Under the pieces are notes generated by a model. That model did not search any database. It was not told the origin of the DNA and was given only the letters and a program-made list of their open reading frames with translations. A stretch of DNA of 64,000 bases, from positions 797,032 through 861,031 of the forward strand of contig NZ_QSNT01000001.1 of the NCBI RefSeq assembly GCF_009498525.1, in the 5' to 3' direction. Every line of letters starts with the position of its first letter. Within the stretch, counting starts at the first letter, position 1. The translations under genes and the position numbers were made by a program. The stretch comes from Rhizobium sp. ICMP 5592 (lineage in GTDB: Bacteria > Pseudomonadota > Alphaproteobacteria > Rhizobiales > Rhizobiaceae). Positions 34,610-43,964 of the stretch are shown here, piece by piece.

Positions 34610-35428
34610 ATGACGAGCTTACAGGATATGTTCGACGTTCGCGGAAAGTCGGTCATCGTGACCGGTGGCGCGAGCGGCATAGGGCGGGCCTATGCGGAAG
34701 TGATGGCGGATAACGGAGCGCGTGTCTGCATTTTTGACATGGATGCGAGCAACCTTGACCGTATCGTGGTGGAAATCGCCGGGCACGGGGCAGACGTCTG
34801 GGGCCAGGTGATCGATGTGTCGGATCGGCCGGCCATGGCGGCGGCTTTCGACGCAGTGGCCGAGCGTCACGGACGGATCGACGTGGTCTTTGCGAATGCA
34901 GGAATCGATGCCGGGCCAGGCTTCCTTTCGACGACCGGTGAGCGGCTTGAGGGTGGTGCCATTGATGTTCTCGACGATCATCATTGGGATCGAGTGATCG
35001 AGGTCAACCTTTCCTCGGTCTATACCACCGTCAAGCATGCAGCCCGCCACATGAAGGTGACAGGCGGCGGCCGTGTCATTGTCACCTCGTCCATCGCCGC
35101 CCAAATCAACGAAGCGATCGTCGGCACGCCCTATATGCCGGCCAAGGCGGGCGTCGACCATTTCGTGCGCCAGATGGCGATGGAACTGGGACAGTTCGGC
35201 ATTCTCATCAACTGTATTTCGCCCGGTCCCTTCATGACCAACATCGCCGGCGGCAGGCTGAGAATTCCGGCGGACCGAAAGGCTTTCGAACAGCAATCCC
35301 TGATCGGGCGCATCGGCGATCCCGAGGACATCAAGGGGTTGGCGCTCTATCTCGCATCGCCTTGCTCGTCCTACGTGACGGGAAGCCAGATCGTCATCGA
35401 CGGAGGGTCGATGCACCGGATCAAGTAA
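34610..35428 (+). CDS. SDR-family oxidoreductase, first gene of catabolic operon
   Basis: A 272-residue classical SDR: TGGASGIG at 18-25, Asp44 after strand 2 in IFDMDASN (suggests NAD(H)), NAG at 96-98, Ser160/161, Tyr175 and Lys179, then SPGPFMTN and a C-terminal DGGSMHRIK. The ATG follows GGAGGA by 3-4 bases and was chosen over an earlier start. It heads the operon that holds a LIV-type importer and a two-component hydroxylase. It probably oxidises or reduces a hydroxyl or keto group on the side chain or ring of the imported aromatic; the exact step is unknown. Confidence 0.9.
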   Translation: MTSLQDMFDVRGKSVIVTGGASGIGRAYAEVMADNGARVCIFDMDASNLDRIVVEIAGHGADVWGQVIDVSDRPAMAAAFDAVAERHGRIDVVFANAGIDAGPGFLSTTGERLEGGAIDVLDDHHWDRVIEVNLSSVYTTVKHAARHMKVTGGGRVIVTSSIAAQINEAIVGTPYMPAKAGVDHFVRQMAMELGQFGILINCISPGPFMTNIAGGRLRIPADRKAFEQQSLIGRIGDPEDIKGLALYLASPCSSYVTGSQIVIDGGSMHRIK

Positions 35429-35498
35429 GGAATGCCGGCGGCCGCGATGGGAGGAACAGCGCGGCCGATGAGTGAACCATTAGAGGGAGGAAACGACA

Positions 35499-36800
35499 AT
35501 GGAACTGAAGGACAGTCTGTTGATGCCTTCGCGCCGAACGGTGCTGAAGGGAATGGGAGCCGGCCTTGCCGCCTCTGTGCTCGGCGCCCCGATGATTGCC
35601 CGTGCGCAATCGGCGGGCACGATCAAGGTCGGCTTCATCACGCCGGCGACCGGGCCGCTTGCTCTTTTTGGCGAGACTGATGGCTGGGCGCTCGAAAAGG
35701 TCAAGGAACAACTGAAAAGTGGTCTGGAGACCGCAGCCGGCCGCTTCGACGTGGAATTTCTGATCCGCGACAGCCAGTCGGACCCCAACAAATCGGCCGA
35801 GGCCGCCGGTGACCTTATTCTCAACGAGGGCGTTCACCTGCTGCTACCGGCCTCTACTACCGACACCGTCAGCCCTGCGGCGGACCAGGCGGAGCTCAAC
35901 GAATGCCCCTGCATCTCGACGGGCGCACCCTGGCAGGCAGTCATCTTCCCACGCGGCGGCAAGGACAAACCGTTCAAGTGGACCTATCACTTCTTTTGGG
36001 GCCTGGATGAAGCGCTCAACACCTATGTCGGCCTCTGGAACACGCTGGAAAGCAACCGCAAGGTCGGTATGCTGTTCCCGCAGAACGCCGATGGCGAAAC
36101 CTGGGGCAACATGGACTACGGCCTACCTGCCCCCACCAAGAAAGCCGGTTTCGAGATCGTCGTTCCCGGCTTCTTCCAGCCGCGCACCAACGATTTTTCC
36201 GCGCAGATCACAGCCTTCAAGGAAGCCAACTGCGACATCATCGGCGGCATCGCCTATCCGGCGGACCTGAAGACCTTCGTCAACCAGTGCGCCCAGCAGG
36301 GCTATAAACCGAAGGCGATCACGGTTGCGGCCGCGCTGCTCTTTGCCTCGGGCGTGGAAGCCATGGGCTCGCTCGGTGAGGGTATGTCATCGGAAGTCTG
36401 GTGGACGCCGGCCTTCCCTTTCAAATCGACGCTGACCGGTCAAGTGAGCCGCGATCTCGCCGACCAGTGGGAGGCGGAAAAGAAGAAACAATGGACGCAG
36501 CCACTCGGCTACAGCCATGCCATCCTCGAAGTGGCGATCGACGTTCTCAAGCGCTCCAAGAACCCGCTCGACCGCGCCGCCAATCTGGAGGCGGTTGTCG
36601 CCACCAACATGCAGACGCTGATCGGCCCGGTCAATTTCGCCAAGGGACCGCATCAAAACGTGGCGACCTCGCCGATCTTCGGCGGGCAGTGGGTCAAGGG
36701 CGACAAGTGGCCCTATGACCTGAAGATCGTCGACAACACCGTCAACAAGCTCTTCCAGCCGGAACGCAAGATCGTGCCGTTGCCCTGGCGGACTGCCTGA
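35499..36800 (+). CDS. LIV-type ABC transporter substrate-binding protein (1)
   Basis: A 433-residue periplasmic binding protein of the branched-chain amino acid type (Peripla_BP_6). A Tat-type signal is visible: SRRTVLKGMGAGLAASVLG, with cleavage near ARA-QS. The mature part starts TIKVGFITPATGPLALFGE, typical of the family. Relatives in catabolic clusters bind aromatic acids and other non-amino-acid ligands. It is a paralogue of the binding protein at 46970-48247: both share DSQS(D/N)PN, CISTxAPWQ, FHFFWGL/YHFFWGL and QITAFK/QINAFK blocks. An aromatic ligand is likely by context. Confidence 0.92.
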   Translation: MELKDSLLMPSRRTVLKGMGAGLAASVLGAPMIARAQSAGTIKVGFITPATGPLALFGETDGWALEKVKEQLKSGLETAAGRFDVEFLIRDSQSDPNKSAEAAGDLILNEGVHLLLPASTTDTVSPAADQAELNECPCISTGAPWQAVIFPRGGKDKPFKWTYHFFWGLDEALNTYVGLWNTLESNRKVGMLFPQNADGETWGNMDYGLPAPTKKAGFEIVVPGFFQPRTNDFSAQITAFKEANCDIIGGIAYPADLKTFVNQCAQQGYKPKAITVAAALLFASGVEAMGSLGEGMSSEVWWTPAFPFKSTLTGQVSRDLADQWEAEKKKQWTQPLGYSHAILEVAIDVLKRSKNPLDRAANLEAVVATNMQTLIGPVNFAKGPHQNVATSPIFGGQWVKGDKWPYDLKIVDNTVNKLFQPERKIVPLPWRTA

Positions 36801-36932
36801 GCAAGGCGTGAGGCCAAGGGAAACCGATATGCCGCTTCGGCTCGACGAGATCGGGCCGGGGCAGGCAGGACGGCGGATAGAGACAGGGCGGACAAAGCGC
36901 GCCGTTCGCAAAAAAAGTCGAGGTGGAGGAGC

Positions 36933-37661
36933 ATGGAAAACGGCGTACTGCTTGAAGCGCGCGACCTCAGCAAATCGTTCGGGGCCCTCAAGGTCTTGCA
37001 CGAGTTGAGCTTTTCGGTCGGTGCCGGCGAGGTTCTGGGCATCGTCGGGCCGAACGGCGCTGGCAAGACGACTCTATTCAACCTGATCAGCGGCGACATG
37101 CGCGTTGACAGCGGCGAATTGGTCTTCGACGGGCAGCAGCTCGTTGGCCAGCCGCCCTATCGCCGTTGCAAAATCGGCATCGGCCGGACCTACCAGATCC
37201 CGCGCCCCTATGTCGGTATGACGACATTCGAGAACCTGCTCGTTGCCGCCTTCTTCGGCAACAAGGAAAAGCGGACCGACAGCCACGCGCGCTGTGCCGA
37301 GATCCTGCGTGCCTGCGAACTGTCCGACAAGGCGAACCGCTCGGCGGGATCGCTGACGCTGCTCGATCGCAAGCGGCTGGAGTTGGCGCGCGCGCTCGCC
37401 TCCTCGCCGAAGCTGCTGCTGCTCGACGAGATCGCCGGCGGGCTGACCGATGAGGAGGGCAAGGCGCTGGTCGCACTCATCGGTCGTATCCGCGACAGCG
37501 GCGTCACCATCGTCTGGATCGAGCACGTACTGCACGCGCTGCTCGCCGTCGCCGACCGCATGATGGTGTTGAATTTCGGCGAGAAGATCGCTGAAGGAGT
37601 GCCGGCCGAAGTCATCCAAAGTCCGGAGGTGCGAAGGGTCTACATGGGGGTCGAGGCATGA
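36933..37661 (+). CDS. LIV-type ABC transporter ATPase, LivG-like (1)
   Basis: A 242-residue ATPase. Walker A GPNGAGKTT is at about 36-44 and Walker B LLLLDEIAG near 157-165. The ABC signature is unusual: where LSGGQ is expected the text is SLTLLDRKRLELARAL. The paralogue at 48335 has SLGLLHRKRLELARAL, so this is a subgroup trait, not damage. A 132-bp gap with a GGAGG site separates it from the binding protein gene. It pairs with the LivF-like ATPase that overlaps its end by 4 bp. Confidence 0.9.
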   Translation: MENGVLLEARDLSKSFGALKVLHELSFSVGAGEVLGIVGPNGAGKTTLFNLISGDMRVDSGELVFDGQQLVGQPPYRRCKIGIGRTYQIPRPYVGMTTFENLLVAAFFGNKEKRTDSHARCAEILRACELSDKANRSAGSLTLLDRKRLELARALASSPKLLLLDEIAGGLTDEEGKALVALIGRIRDSGVTIVWIEHVLHALLAVADRMMVLNFGEKIAEGVPAEVIQSPEVRRVYMGVEA

Positions 37662-38386
37662 GCGCTCCGCTGCTTTCCACACACGGGCTGGTCGCCCGTT
37701 ACGGCGACTTTCAAGCCCTCTATGGCATCGATTTCGAGATTGCGGCAGGCGAGGTCGTCGCTTTGATCGGGGCCAATGGCGCCGGTAAGTCGACACTTCT
37801 GAAGTCGATCATGGGCCTCCTGCCTGTTGCTCCCGACATGGTGCAGCTCAACGGCCGACCGGTCGGTGGTGCTAAGCCGTACCGGATGGTGGCTGACGGC
37901 GTGGCGATCGTGCCCGAGGGCCGGCGCCTTTTCGTTGGCATGTCTGTCATCGACAATCTGCGCGTTGCCATCGACCATGCCGGCCGGTCGGTCGGCAATG
38001 GCTGGACGCTAGAGCGCCTGTTCGCGCTCTTTCCTATCCTGAAGGAAAAACAGGCCGTGCCTGTGCAATCTCTCTCCGGTGGCCAGCAGCAGATGGCTGC
38101 GATCGGCCGGGCGCTGCTCAGCCAACCGCGTGTGCTTCTGTGCGACGAAATCAGCCTCGGCCTGGCGCCGAAGGTGGTGAAGGAAATCTACCAGTCGCTG
38201 CCGTCGATCTCCGAAGCTGGCACCGCGATCGTGCTGGTGGAGCAGGATGTCGGGCTCGCGCGCTCTTCGTCGAACCGGCTCTACTGCATACTCGAAGGCC
38301 GCGTCAGTCTCAGCGGCCGCTCGTCCGAGATCTCGCGCGAGGCGATCGGTGAAGCTTATTTCGGAGGGTCCCATGCAGTGGCTTGA
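37658..38386 (+). CDS. LIV-type ABC transporter ATPase, LivF-like (1)
   Basis: A 242-residue ATPase of the LivF group: Walker A GANGAGKST, canonical signature LSGGQQQMAAIGRAL, Walker B VLLCDEISLGLAP and a switch region VEQD. The catalytic motifs are all intact, so one of the two ATP sites in the heterodimer is built from a normal signature and the other from the atypical LivG signature. Its stop overlaps the permease start by 14 bp. Confidence 0.92.
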   Translation: MSAPLLSTHGLVARYGDFQALYGIDFEIAAGEVVALIGANGAGKSTLLKSIMGLLPVAPDMVQLNGRPVGGAKPYRMVADGVAIVPEGRRLFVGMSVIDNLRVAIDHAGRSVGNGWTLERLFALFPILKEKQAVPVQSLSGGQQQMAAIGRALLSQPRVLLCDEISLGLAPKVVKEIYQSLPSISEAGTAIVLVEQDVGLARSSSNRLYCILEGRVSLSGRSSEISREAIGEAYFGGSHAVA

Positions 38387-39230
38387 CGGGCTCATCCAGG
38401 GTATACTTCTCGGCGGCCTCTACGCACAGTACGCGCTCGGCATGGCGCTGATGTTCGGCGTCATGCGAGTGGTCAACATCACTCATGGCGATCTCGTGGT
38501 TCTCCTGGCGCTGATCGGCATCAGCCTGGCGACGACCTTCTCACTCGGCCCCTGGTCGGTGCTGATCGTCCTCGTGGTTCTCGGCGCCGTCCTCGGCGTC
38601 ATCCTGCAGCGGCTGATCCTCAATCGGGTCGTCGGTGCCGATCCGCTTCCATCGCTGATCGCCACCTTCGGCCTGTCGATCGCGCTGCAGAACGCCATGT
38701 TGCAGATCTGGTCGGCCGATACCCGCTCGCTGGAGGGCGGCAACATCGTCCACGCCTCCTTCCAGATGGGGCCGCTCTTCGTCGGCGTTCTGCCGGTGAT
38801 CGTGCTCCTGACCGCGACGGTGCTGACCGGCGGCCTCGACGTGACGCTGCGCTCGACGCGCTTCGGCCGGGCGCTCCGGGCCGCCTCGGCCGACGTGGAA
38901 GCCGCGGCGTTGACGGGTGTCAACCCGAAGACGATCTATACCCTGGCTACCGCGATCGCGGTCGCAATCCTCGGCTTTGCCGCCGTCTTCCAGTCGTTGC
39001 GTTCGACCGTGGCGCCGGCCGATGGGGCTTTCCAGCTGATCTACGCCTTCGAGGCCGTCATCATCGGTGGCATGGGCTCGATCTGGGGTGCCTTCCTCGG
39101 GGCTATGGCGCTCGGCATCAGCCAGTCCGTCGGTTTCCGCATCGACCCCGGCTTTGGCATCCTTGCTGGCCATCTCGTCTTTCTGATCATCCTCGCCCTG
39201 CGCCCCCAGGGCTTCCTAGGAAAGGGTTGA
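38373..39230 (+). CDS. LIV-type ABC transporter permease, LivH-like (1)
   Basis: A 285-residue permease with about eight membrane helices, starting MQWLDGLIQGILLGGLYAQ, a standard LivH opening. It contains GVMRVVNITHGDLVVL and the EAA-like loop TRFGRALRAASADVEAAALTGVNPKTIY. The start ATG lies inside the end of the LivF-like gene. It forms a heterodimer with the LivM-like permease next to it. Confidence 0.92.
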   Translation: MQWLDGLIQGILLGGLYAQYALGMALMFGVMRVVNITHGDLVVLLALIGISLATTFSLGPWSVLIVLVVLGAVLGVILQRLILNRVVGADPLPSLIATFGLSIALQNAMLQIWSADTRSLEGGNIVHASFQMGPLFVGVLPVIVLLTATVLTGGLDVTLRSTRFGRALRAASADVEAAALTGVNPKTIYTLATAIAVAILGFAAVFQSLRSTVAPADGAFQLIYAFEAVIIGGMGSIWGAFLGAMALGISQSVGFRIDPGFGILAGHLVFLIILALRPQGFLGKG

Positions 39231-39234
39231 AGCC

Positions 39235-40272
39235 GTGACCAATGCGTTCGCCGCTCCTTCGACCGAAGCCATTGCGCAGCCGGCCATCCGGATTCAGCGC
39301 CAGACGCAGTCGAGCCTGATTGCGCTCGTCGTCAGCATCGGGTTGCTCGCAGCCATCGCGTCCATGCCGCTCTGGGCAAGCCAGGGCCTCATCCGCGACG
39401 TCGTCGAACTGTGCTGCTACATCACCGTCGCGCAGATGTGGAACCTGCTTGCCGGTTATGGCGGCCTCGTCTCCGTCGGCCAGCAGGCCTTCGTCGGCGT
39501 GGCAGCCTATGCGATGTTTGTCATGGCGCAGCTTTGGGGGCTCAATCCCTTTCTCGCCGTGCCGCTGTCCATATTCGCGCCGGCCGTGCTCGCAGCCTTG
39601 ACCTACGGCCTGCTTCACCGCCTCGACGGTCCCTATTTCGCCATCGGCACCTGGGTGGTGGCAGAGGTGATGCGGCTTGCCACATCCGTCTTCGGCTACG
39701 TCAATGCCGGCGCTGGCATGAGCCTGCGCGTCATGGCCAACTATTCGCCAACCGAACGTGCGCTCGGCATTTCACTGCTCGCGGCTCTCATGTTATTGCT
39801 CGCCGTCGGCGGCAGCTACCTTCTCTTGCGCTCGCGCTATGGTTTGGCACTCGTCGCCATCCGCGACAACCCCATCGCTGCCGCAAGCCAGGGTGTCAAT
39901 GTCGGCCTCCTGAAATTCCTGATCTGGGTTGCCGCCGCCGTCGGCACCGGCTTTGCCGGCGCTATCTATTTCATGGCGCAGCTGCGCATCACGCCGCCGG
40001 CCGCCTACAGCCCGACCTGGGCGAACGTGTCGATCTTCATCGTCATGGTCGGCGGGCTCGGATCGCTGGAAGGGGTGCTGATCGGCGCGCTGGTCTATTT
40101 CGTCGCCGACCGCTGGTTCGGCCAGTATGGCGCCACTTACCTCGTTGTGCTCGGCCTGCTCACCCTCGTCATGGCGCTCTTTGCCCGCGGTGGCCTGTGG
40201 GGGCTGATCCAGAAGGCCACCAACGCCTCCTGGTTCCCGATGCGCCGCACGCTTCTGGAGGACCGGCAATGA
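39235..40272 (+). CDS. LIV-type ABC transporter permease, LivM-like (1)
   Basis: A 345-residue permease with about nine helices and the typical WNLLAGYGGLVSVGQQAFVG block near residue 68 and SRYGLALVAIRDNPIAAASQGVN. The start is a GTG, 4 bp after the stop of the LivH-like gene; no better ATG with a ribosome site is near. Its stop overlaps the ADH start by 4 bp, which ties the transporter to the enzyme genes in one transcript. Confidence 0.9.
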   Translation: MTNAFAAPSTEAIAQPAIRIQRQTQSSLIALVVSIGLLAAIASMPLWASQGLIRDVVELCCYITVAQMWNLLAGYGGLVSVGQQAFVGVAAYAMFVMAQLWGLNPFLAVPLSIFAPAVLAALTYGLLHRLDGPYFAIGTWVVAEVMRLATSVFGYVNAGAGMSLRVMANYSPTERALGISLLAALMLLLAVGGSYLLLRSRYGLALVAIRDNPIAAASQGVNVGLLKFLIWVAAAVGTGFAGAIYFMAQLRITPPAAYSPTWANVSIFIVMVGGLGSLEGVLIGALVYFVADRWFGQYGATYLVVLGLLTLVMALFARGGLWGLIQKATNASWFPMRRTLLEDRQ

Positions 40273-41282
40273 AAGCAGCGTTGTTCGAGGCCGTCGGCCG
40301 GCCGCTCGCCATTGCGGATACCGAGGCGCCACAGCCGGGCGCAGACGAGGTGCTGCTCCGCGTCTCCGCCTGCGGCATCTGTGGCTCCGATCTGCACATG
40401 ACGGAGGATCCAGGGACCTTCACGCTGAAGCGAGGCGGCATTCTCGGCCATGAGATTTCAGGCGAGGTCGTGGACTGCGGCGCCGACGTCGCGGATTTCA
40501 AATCCGGCGACCGGGTGGCGGTCGCGCCGATGCGCGGCTGCGGTCGTTGCGATAGCTGCCGTCGCGGCGAGCCGGCCTGGTGCGCCGAAATGCGGCTGAT
40601 CGGTGGTGGCTATGCCGAATTTGTCACCGTCGCCGCCCGGCAGTGCCGCCGCCTTCCCGAAGACCTGCCGACGGAAGAAGGGGCGCTTGCCGAACCGGTC
40701 GCCGTCGGCCTGCATGCGGTGATGCGCTCCGGCCTGAAGCCCGGTCAGCGCGTATTGGTCCTTGGCGCAGGCCCGATCGGGCTGCTGGTCGCCTTCTGGG
40801 CTCGGCGGCTCGGCGCCGCGCATGTCGTCGTTGCCGATTTGAACCGCCATCAGGCGGCGCGCGTGGCCGAAATCGGCGCCACCGGCTTCGCGCTCTCAGG
40901 GGAGGACCTGGCGGGGGAGTTTCGCGCATCGACAGGCGGCGCGCCGGACATCGTTTTCGAATGCGTCGGCAAACGCGGCCTGATCGATGCCGCCTGCCGG
41001 CTGGTGCGCGTGCATGGCACGGTGGTCGCGGTCGGGCTGTGCATCGGCGGCGACGTGTGGGACCCGTTCACGGCGATATCCAAGGAAATAAAGGTGATCT
41101 TCGCTGTGTTCTTCACCATTGCGGAATTCGACATGGCGCTGCAGGCGCTCGGCCCGGGCCGCCACCGGCCGCAGGCGCTGGTGACCGGCCGGATCGGTCT
41201 TGCAGCCGTGCCAGACGCATTCGAGGCGCTCAGGCAGCGTACTACGCAATGCAAGGTGCTGATTACGCCCGCAGTCACCTGA
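40269..41282 (+). CDS. Zinc-dependent medium-chain alcohol dehydrogenase
   Basis: A 337-residue MDR dehydrogenase. The catalytic zinc ligands Cys38, His61 and Glu62 are in CGICGSD and GHE; the structural zinc is held by Cys91, Cys94, Cys97 and Cys105. The Rossmann motif GAGPIG is at 167-172. The family resembles threonine/sorbitol-dehydrogenase-like proteins. It likely oxidises an alcohol on the transported aromatic or on a side-chain fragment. It starts in a 4-bp overlap with the LivM-like permease gene and is followed by the hydrolase gene. Confidence 0.9.
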   Translation: MKAALFEAVGRPLAIADTEAPQPGADEVLLRVSACGICGSDLHMTEDPGTFTLKRGGILGHEISGEVVDCGADVADFKSGDRVAVAPMRGCGRCDSCRRGEPAWCAEMRLIGGGYAEFVTVAARQCRRLPEDLPTEEGALAEPVAVGLHAVMRSGLKPGQRVLVLGAGPIGLLVAFWARRLGAAHVVVADLNRHQAARVAEIGATGFALSGEDLAGEFRASTGGAPDIVFECVGKRGLIDAACRLVRVHGTVVAVGLCIGGDVWDPFTAISKEIKVIFAVFFTIAEFDMALQALGPGRHRPQALVTGRIGLAAVPDAFEALRQRTTQCKVLITPAVT

Positions 41283-41305
41283 AAGACAATTCGAGGAGGA
41301 ATGGA

Positions 41306-42085
41306 ATGAATTTCGAAACGGTACATTACGACATTGAGGGTGTTGCGACCGCTGTACGCATTATCGGCAAAGGCCCGGCCGTAGTCGCGCTGCATGGCGC
41401 TGCTACCATCGAGGGCACGGAATGGGCGCGGGGTCTCGCCGACCGCTTCCGCGTCTACTTGCCCTACCATCCCGGCTTCGGCGACAGTGGGGAGGCGCCG
41501 CATGTCACCGGCATGCAGGACATCATCGTTCACAACCTGCATCTCGTCGCTGCCCTCGGCCTTGATCGGCCGCATCTCGTCGGTCATTCCATGGGTGGCT
41601 GGATGGCCGCCGAAATGGCCGCCGTCGCCGGTGAGCGTTTCGGCAGGCTGGTGCTGAATGCTCCGGCTGGCCTCAACGATCCCGATCACCCCGGCGCCGA
41701 CCTATCGGCGATCGGACCTGAGGCGTTGCCCGGCTATCTAGCGCACAATGTCGACGTTGCGTTGCGCTATTTCCCGGGCGGAGCCGAATGCTCACCGCTC
41801 GATGTTTTCCTTGCCGCCCGCGAGAAGGAGGCGCGCGCGCTTGGCAACATCGTGAAGGTCCACGGCATGGGCCATCCCAATCTCGGCCGCTGGCTTTCCC
41901 GCATCCCGAACGAGACGCTGATCGTCTGGGGTGAGAAGGACCGAATGCTGCCCGCCTCGCAGGCGCCCACCTGGGAGAAGCGTATCCCGAACGCCCGTAC
42001 CCTTATGGTGCCGGAGGTCGGCCACTTCGCCATGCAGGAGGACCCGCGCGTGGCTACCGCCATCGGCGATTTCCTTGCCGGCTGA
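41306..42085 (+). CDS. Alpha/beta hydrolase
   Basis: A 259-residue alpha/beta hydrolase. The nucleophile elbow GHSMGG gives Ser95; the acid is Asp212 in WGEKDRM and the base His240 in EVGHFAM. The size and motif spacing resemble MhpC-type C-C hydrolases and esterases of aromatic pathways. The ATG at 41306 follows GAGGAGGA. It could cleave an ester or a C-C bond in a side chain before hydroxylation; which one is not readable. Confidence 0.9.
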   Translation: MNFETVHYDIEGVATAVRIIGKGPAVVALHGAATIEGTEWARGLADRFRVYLPYHPGFGDSGEAPHVTGMQDIIVHNLHLVAALGLDRPHLVGHSMGGWMAAEMAAVAGERFGRLVLNAPAGLNDPDHPGADLSAIGPEALPGYLAHNVDVALRYFPGGAECSPLDVFLAAREKEARALGNIVKVHGMGHPNLGRWLSRIPNETLIVWGEKDRMLPASQAPTWEKRIPNARTLMVPEVGHFAMQEDPRVATAIGDFLAG

Positions 42086-42128
42086 GACGGCTCGCCGCGA
42101 GAACACACCAAACTGTCAGGAGGAACAG

Positions 42129-43355
42129 ATGAACGCACCTTTGAAACACGGCGCCCGATATTGGGGCACCAAGACGAACTTCGCCGACCTTCTTGAGCAT
42201 GTCCGCAAGATCGGGCCCGTTCTTGAGGAGAACGCCGCGGCCACCGAAAAGCTTGGCAAGCTGAACGAGCCCACTTTCGAGGCGCTGAAGCCGTTGCGCA
42301 TGTCGCATATCTTCGCCACCGAAGAGCTTGGCGGCGCACAGCTGTCGCCGACGCAGGGCCTCCAGCTGATTGAGGCCATCACCTATCAGAGTGGCGCTGC
42401 CGGTTGGGTATCGATGGTACATGCCTGCATCGGTGCGATGTCGGCGGCCTTCCTACCCGACACCGCGATCTCGCGCCTTTTCGGCGGCGACACCGACAAC
42501 CGCTTCTCCGGTCAGGGTACGCCGACCGGCATGCTGAAGAAGGTCGACGGCGGCTATCTCTTGAACGGCAAATGGTCTTATGCAAGCGGCATTCACCACG
42601 CCACATTCACCCATACCGCTGCCCTGCTCGACGACGGCAACGGTCATCCGGCCAAGGATGAGAACGGCAACGTTGTGGTGCTCTGCGCCCACGCGCCGGT
42701 CGGCAATCACGGACTGCTCGGCAATTGGAACGTGCTCGGCCTGCAGGGAACCGGCAGCATCGACTACGACGCCAAGGACATCTTCATCGCCGACGACATG
42801 GTTTTTCCGATCATGACCGCCGAGCCGCAGCGTTTGAAGGAATTCTTCAGCCTGGGCGTCGTGGGCCTTGCTGCGATCGGCCATTCGGGCTGGGCGATCG
42901 GCGCTTCCCGTCGCATTCTGGACGAGATGGCCAAGTTCGCCGTGACCAAGACCGGCCGCGCCGGTCTGCTGGGCGAAAGCGACAAGTTCTGGTTTGACTT
43001 TGGCCGGGCGGAAGCCCGTGTCCGTGCTGCCCGCGCCTTTCTGTTTGAGGTCTGGTGCGAGGTGGAAGCCTCCATCGAAGCTGGGAATCGGGTATCTACG
43101 CGCCAGATCAGCCTCGTGCACCTCGCCAAGTCGGAAGTTCACGAGGCAGGTGTCGATGCCTGCCACTTCGTTTACCGCGCGGCTGGCGGCGCATCGCTGC
43201 GTGATGGCGTCATGCAGCGAACCTACCGTGAGATGCTGGTGGCGGCCAACCATTTCACGATCAACACCAACATCGTCGGCGCTGCTGGCCGTGAAATCGG
43301 CGGGTTGTGGAGCGACCGGGTCTGGCAGTTCTACGACCTGGTCGAGAAGAAATGA
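42129..43355 (+). CDS. Two-component flavin-dependent phenol hydroxylase, oxygenase component (HsaA/resorcinol-hydroxylase-like)
   Basis: A 408-residue acyl-CoA dehydrogenase-fold monooxygenase of the HsaA / HpaB-C2 group. Blocks: FATEELGGAQLSPTQGLQLIEAI, SGQGTPTGMLKKVDGGYLLNGKWSYASGIHHA, the NWNVLGLQGTGS segment and AGGASLRDGVMQRTYREM near the C-terminus. Such enzymes use FADH2 or FMNH2 from a partner reductase to hydroxylate phenols. The reductase gene overlaps its stop by 4 bp. In gamma-resorcylate pathways of Rhizobium a protein of this type is the resorcinol 4-hydroxylase oxygenase that makes hydroxyquinol; that role fits the ring-cleavage genes downstream, but is inferred. Confidence 0.88.
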   Translation: MNAPLKHGARYWGTKTNFADLLEHVRKIGPVLEENAAATEKLGKLNEPTFEALKPLRMSHIFATEELGGAQLSPTQGLQLIEAITYQSGAAGWVSMVHACIGAMSAAFLPDTAISRLFGGDTDNRFSGQGTPTGMLKKVDGGYLLNGKWSYASGIHHATFTHTAALLDDGNGHPAKDENGNVVVLCAHAPVGNHGLLGNWNVLGLQGTGSIDYDAKDIFIADDMVFPIMTAEPQRLKEFFSLGVVGLAAIGHSGWAIGASRRILDEMAKFAVTKTGRAGLLGESDKFWFDFGRAEARVRAARAFLFEVWCEVEASIEAGNRVSTRQISLVHLAKSEVHEAGVDACHFVYRAAGGASLRDGVMQRTYREMLVAANHFTINTNIVGAAGREIGGLWSDRVWQFYDLVEKK

Positions 43356-43948
43356 CGGCGCGCCCCGGAAAGGAGAGCCGTGCAGCCCCACCGCAGGTCG
43401 GTGCCAGCGTGGCGGAGGTTTTCATGATGGCCTTCCGCCACCATCCGGCGGGCGTCGCTATCATTACCGCCGATCCGGGTGACGGGCCGGTGGCTCTGAC
43501 GGTAAGCTCGCTGATCTCGATCAGCGCCTCGCCGCCGATGGTCGCTTTTTCCCTGTCGGATAATTCCTCCAGCGCACACGCGGTGCGTCGGGCGGAGACA
43601 GTGGTTGTACATTTCGTGCGCCGTAGCGACATGGAGCTTGCCCGGCTCTGCGCCACCCGTGGCAAGGACCGCTTCGGGCCTGACGTCCGTTGGGCGCGGC
43701 TCGAAAGCGGCGAGCCGCATTATCCGGATGTCGGCCTGTGGTTCCAGGCGGCGATTCGCGGACTGTTTCCGGTTCCCGGTGCCTGCCTCGTCTCGGCCGA
43801 ACTCCTCAAGGCCTCGCCTGGGGCACAAGAGGGGCAGCAGGACGATACGCTGGTCTATGCCAACCGCGCCTGGCACGGACTGCGCTCGATCGCCGACGCC
43901 GGCTTGGCACCGTTGTTCCTGTGGCCTGACGATTCGGCAACGTTCTGA
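43352..43948 (+). CDS. Flavin reductase of two-component hydroxylase (HpaC-like)
   Basis: A 198-residue flavin reductase-domain protein: AFRHHPAGVAIITAD, GPVALTVSSLISISASPPMVAFSL, and SAHAVRRAETVVVHFV. It supplies reduced flavin from NAD(P)H to the oxygenase encoded just before it. The 4-bp ATGA overlap couples the two proteins at translation. It ends the first catabolic operon; the next gene, a LysR regulator, is convergent with a 16-bp gap. Confidence 0.9.
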   Translation: MTARPGKESRAAPPQVGASVAEVFMMAFRHHPAGVAIITADPGDGPVALTVSSLISISASPPMVAFSLSDNSSSAHAVRRAETVVVHFVRRSDMELARLCATRGKDRFGPDVRWARLESGEPHYPDVGLWFQAAIRGLFPVPGACLVSAELLKASPGAQEGQQDDTLVYANRAWHGLRSIADAGLAPLFLWPDDSATF

Positions 43949-43964
43949 GGAATGCCATGAGCCG

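Noticed and set aside
39411..40268. Possible long N-terminal extension of the zinc alcohol dehydrogenase
   Set aside because: The upstream part of the frame is out-of-frame LivM permease sequence; the family N-terminus starts at the ATG at 40269.
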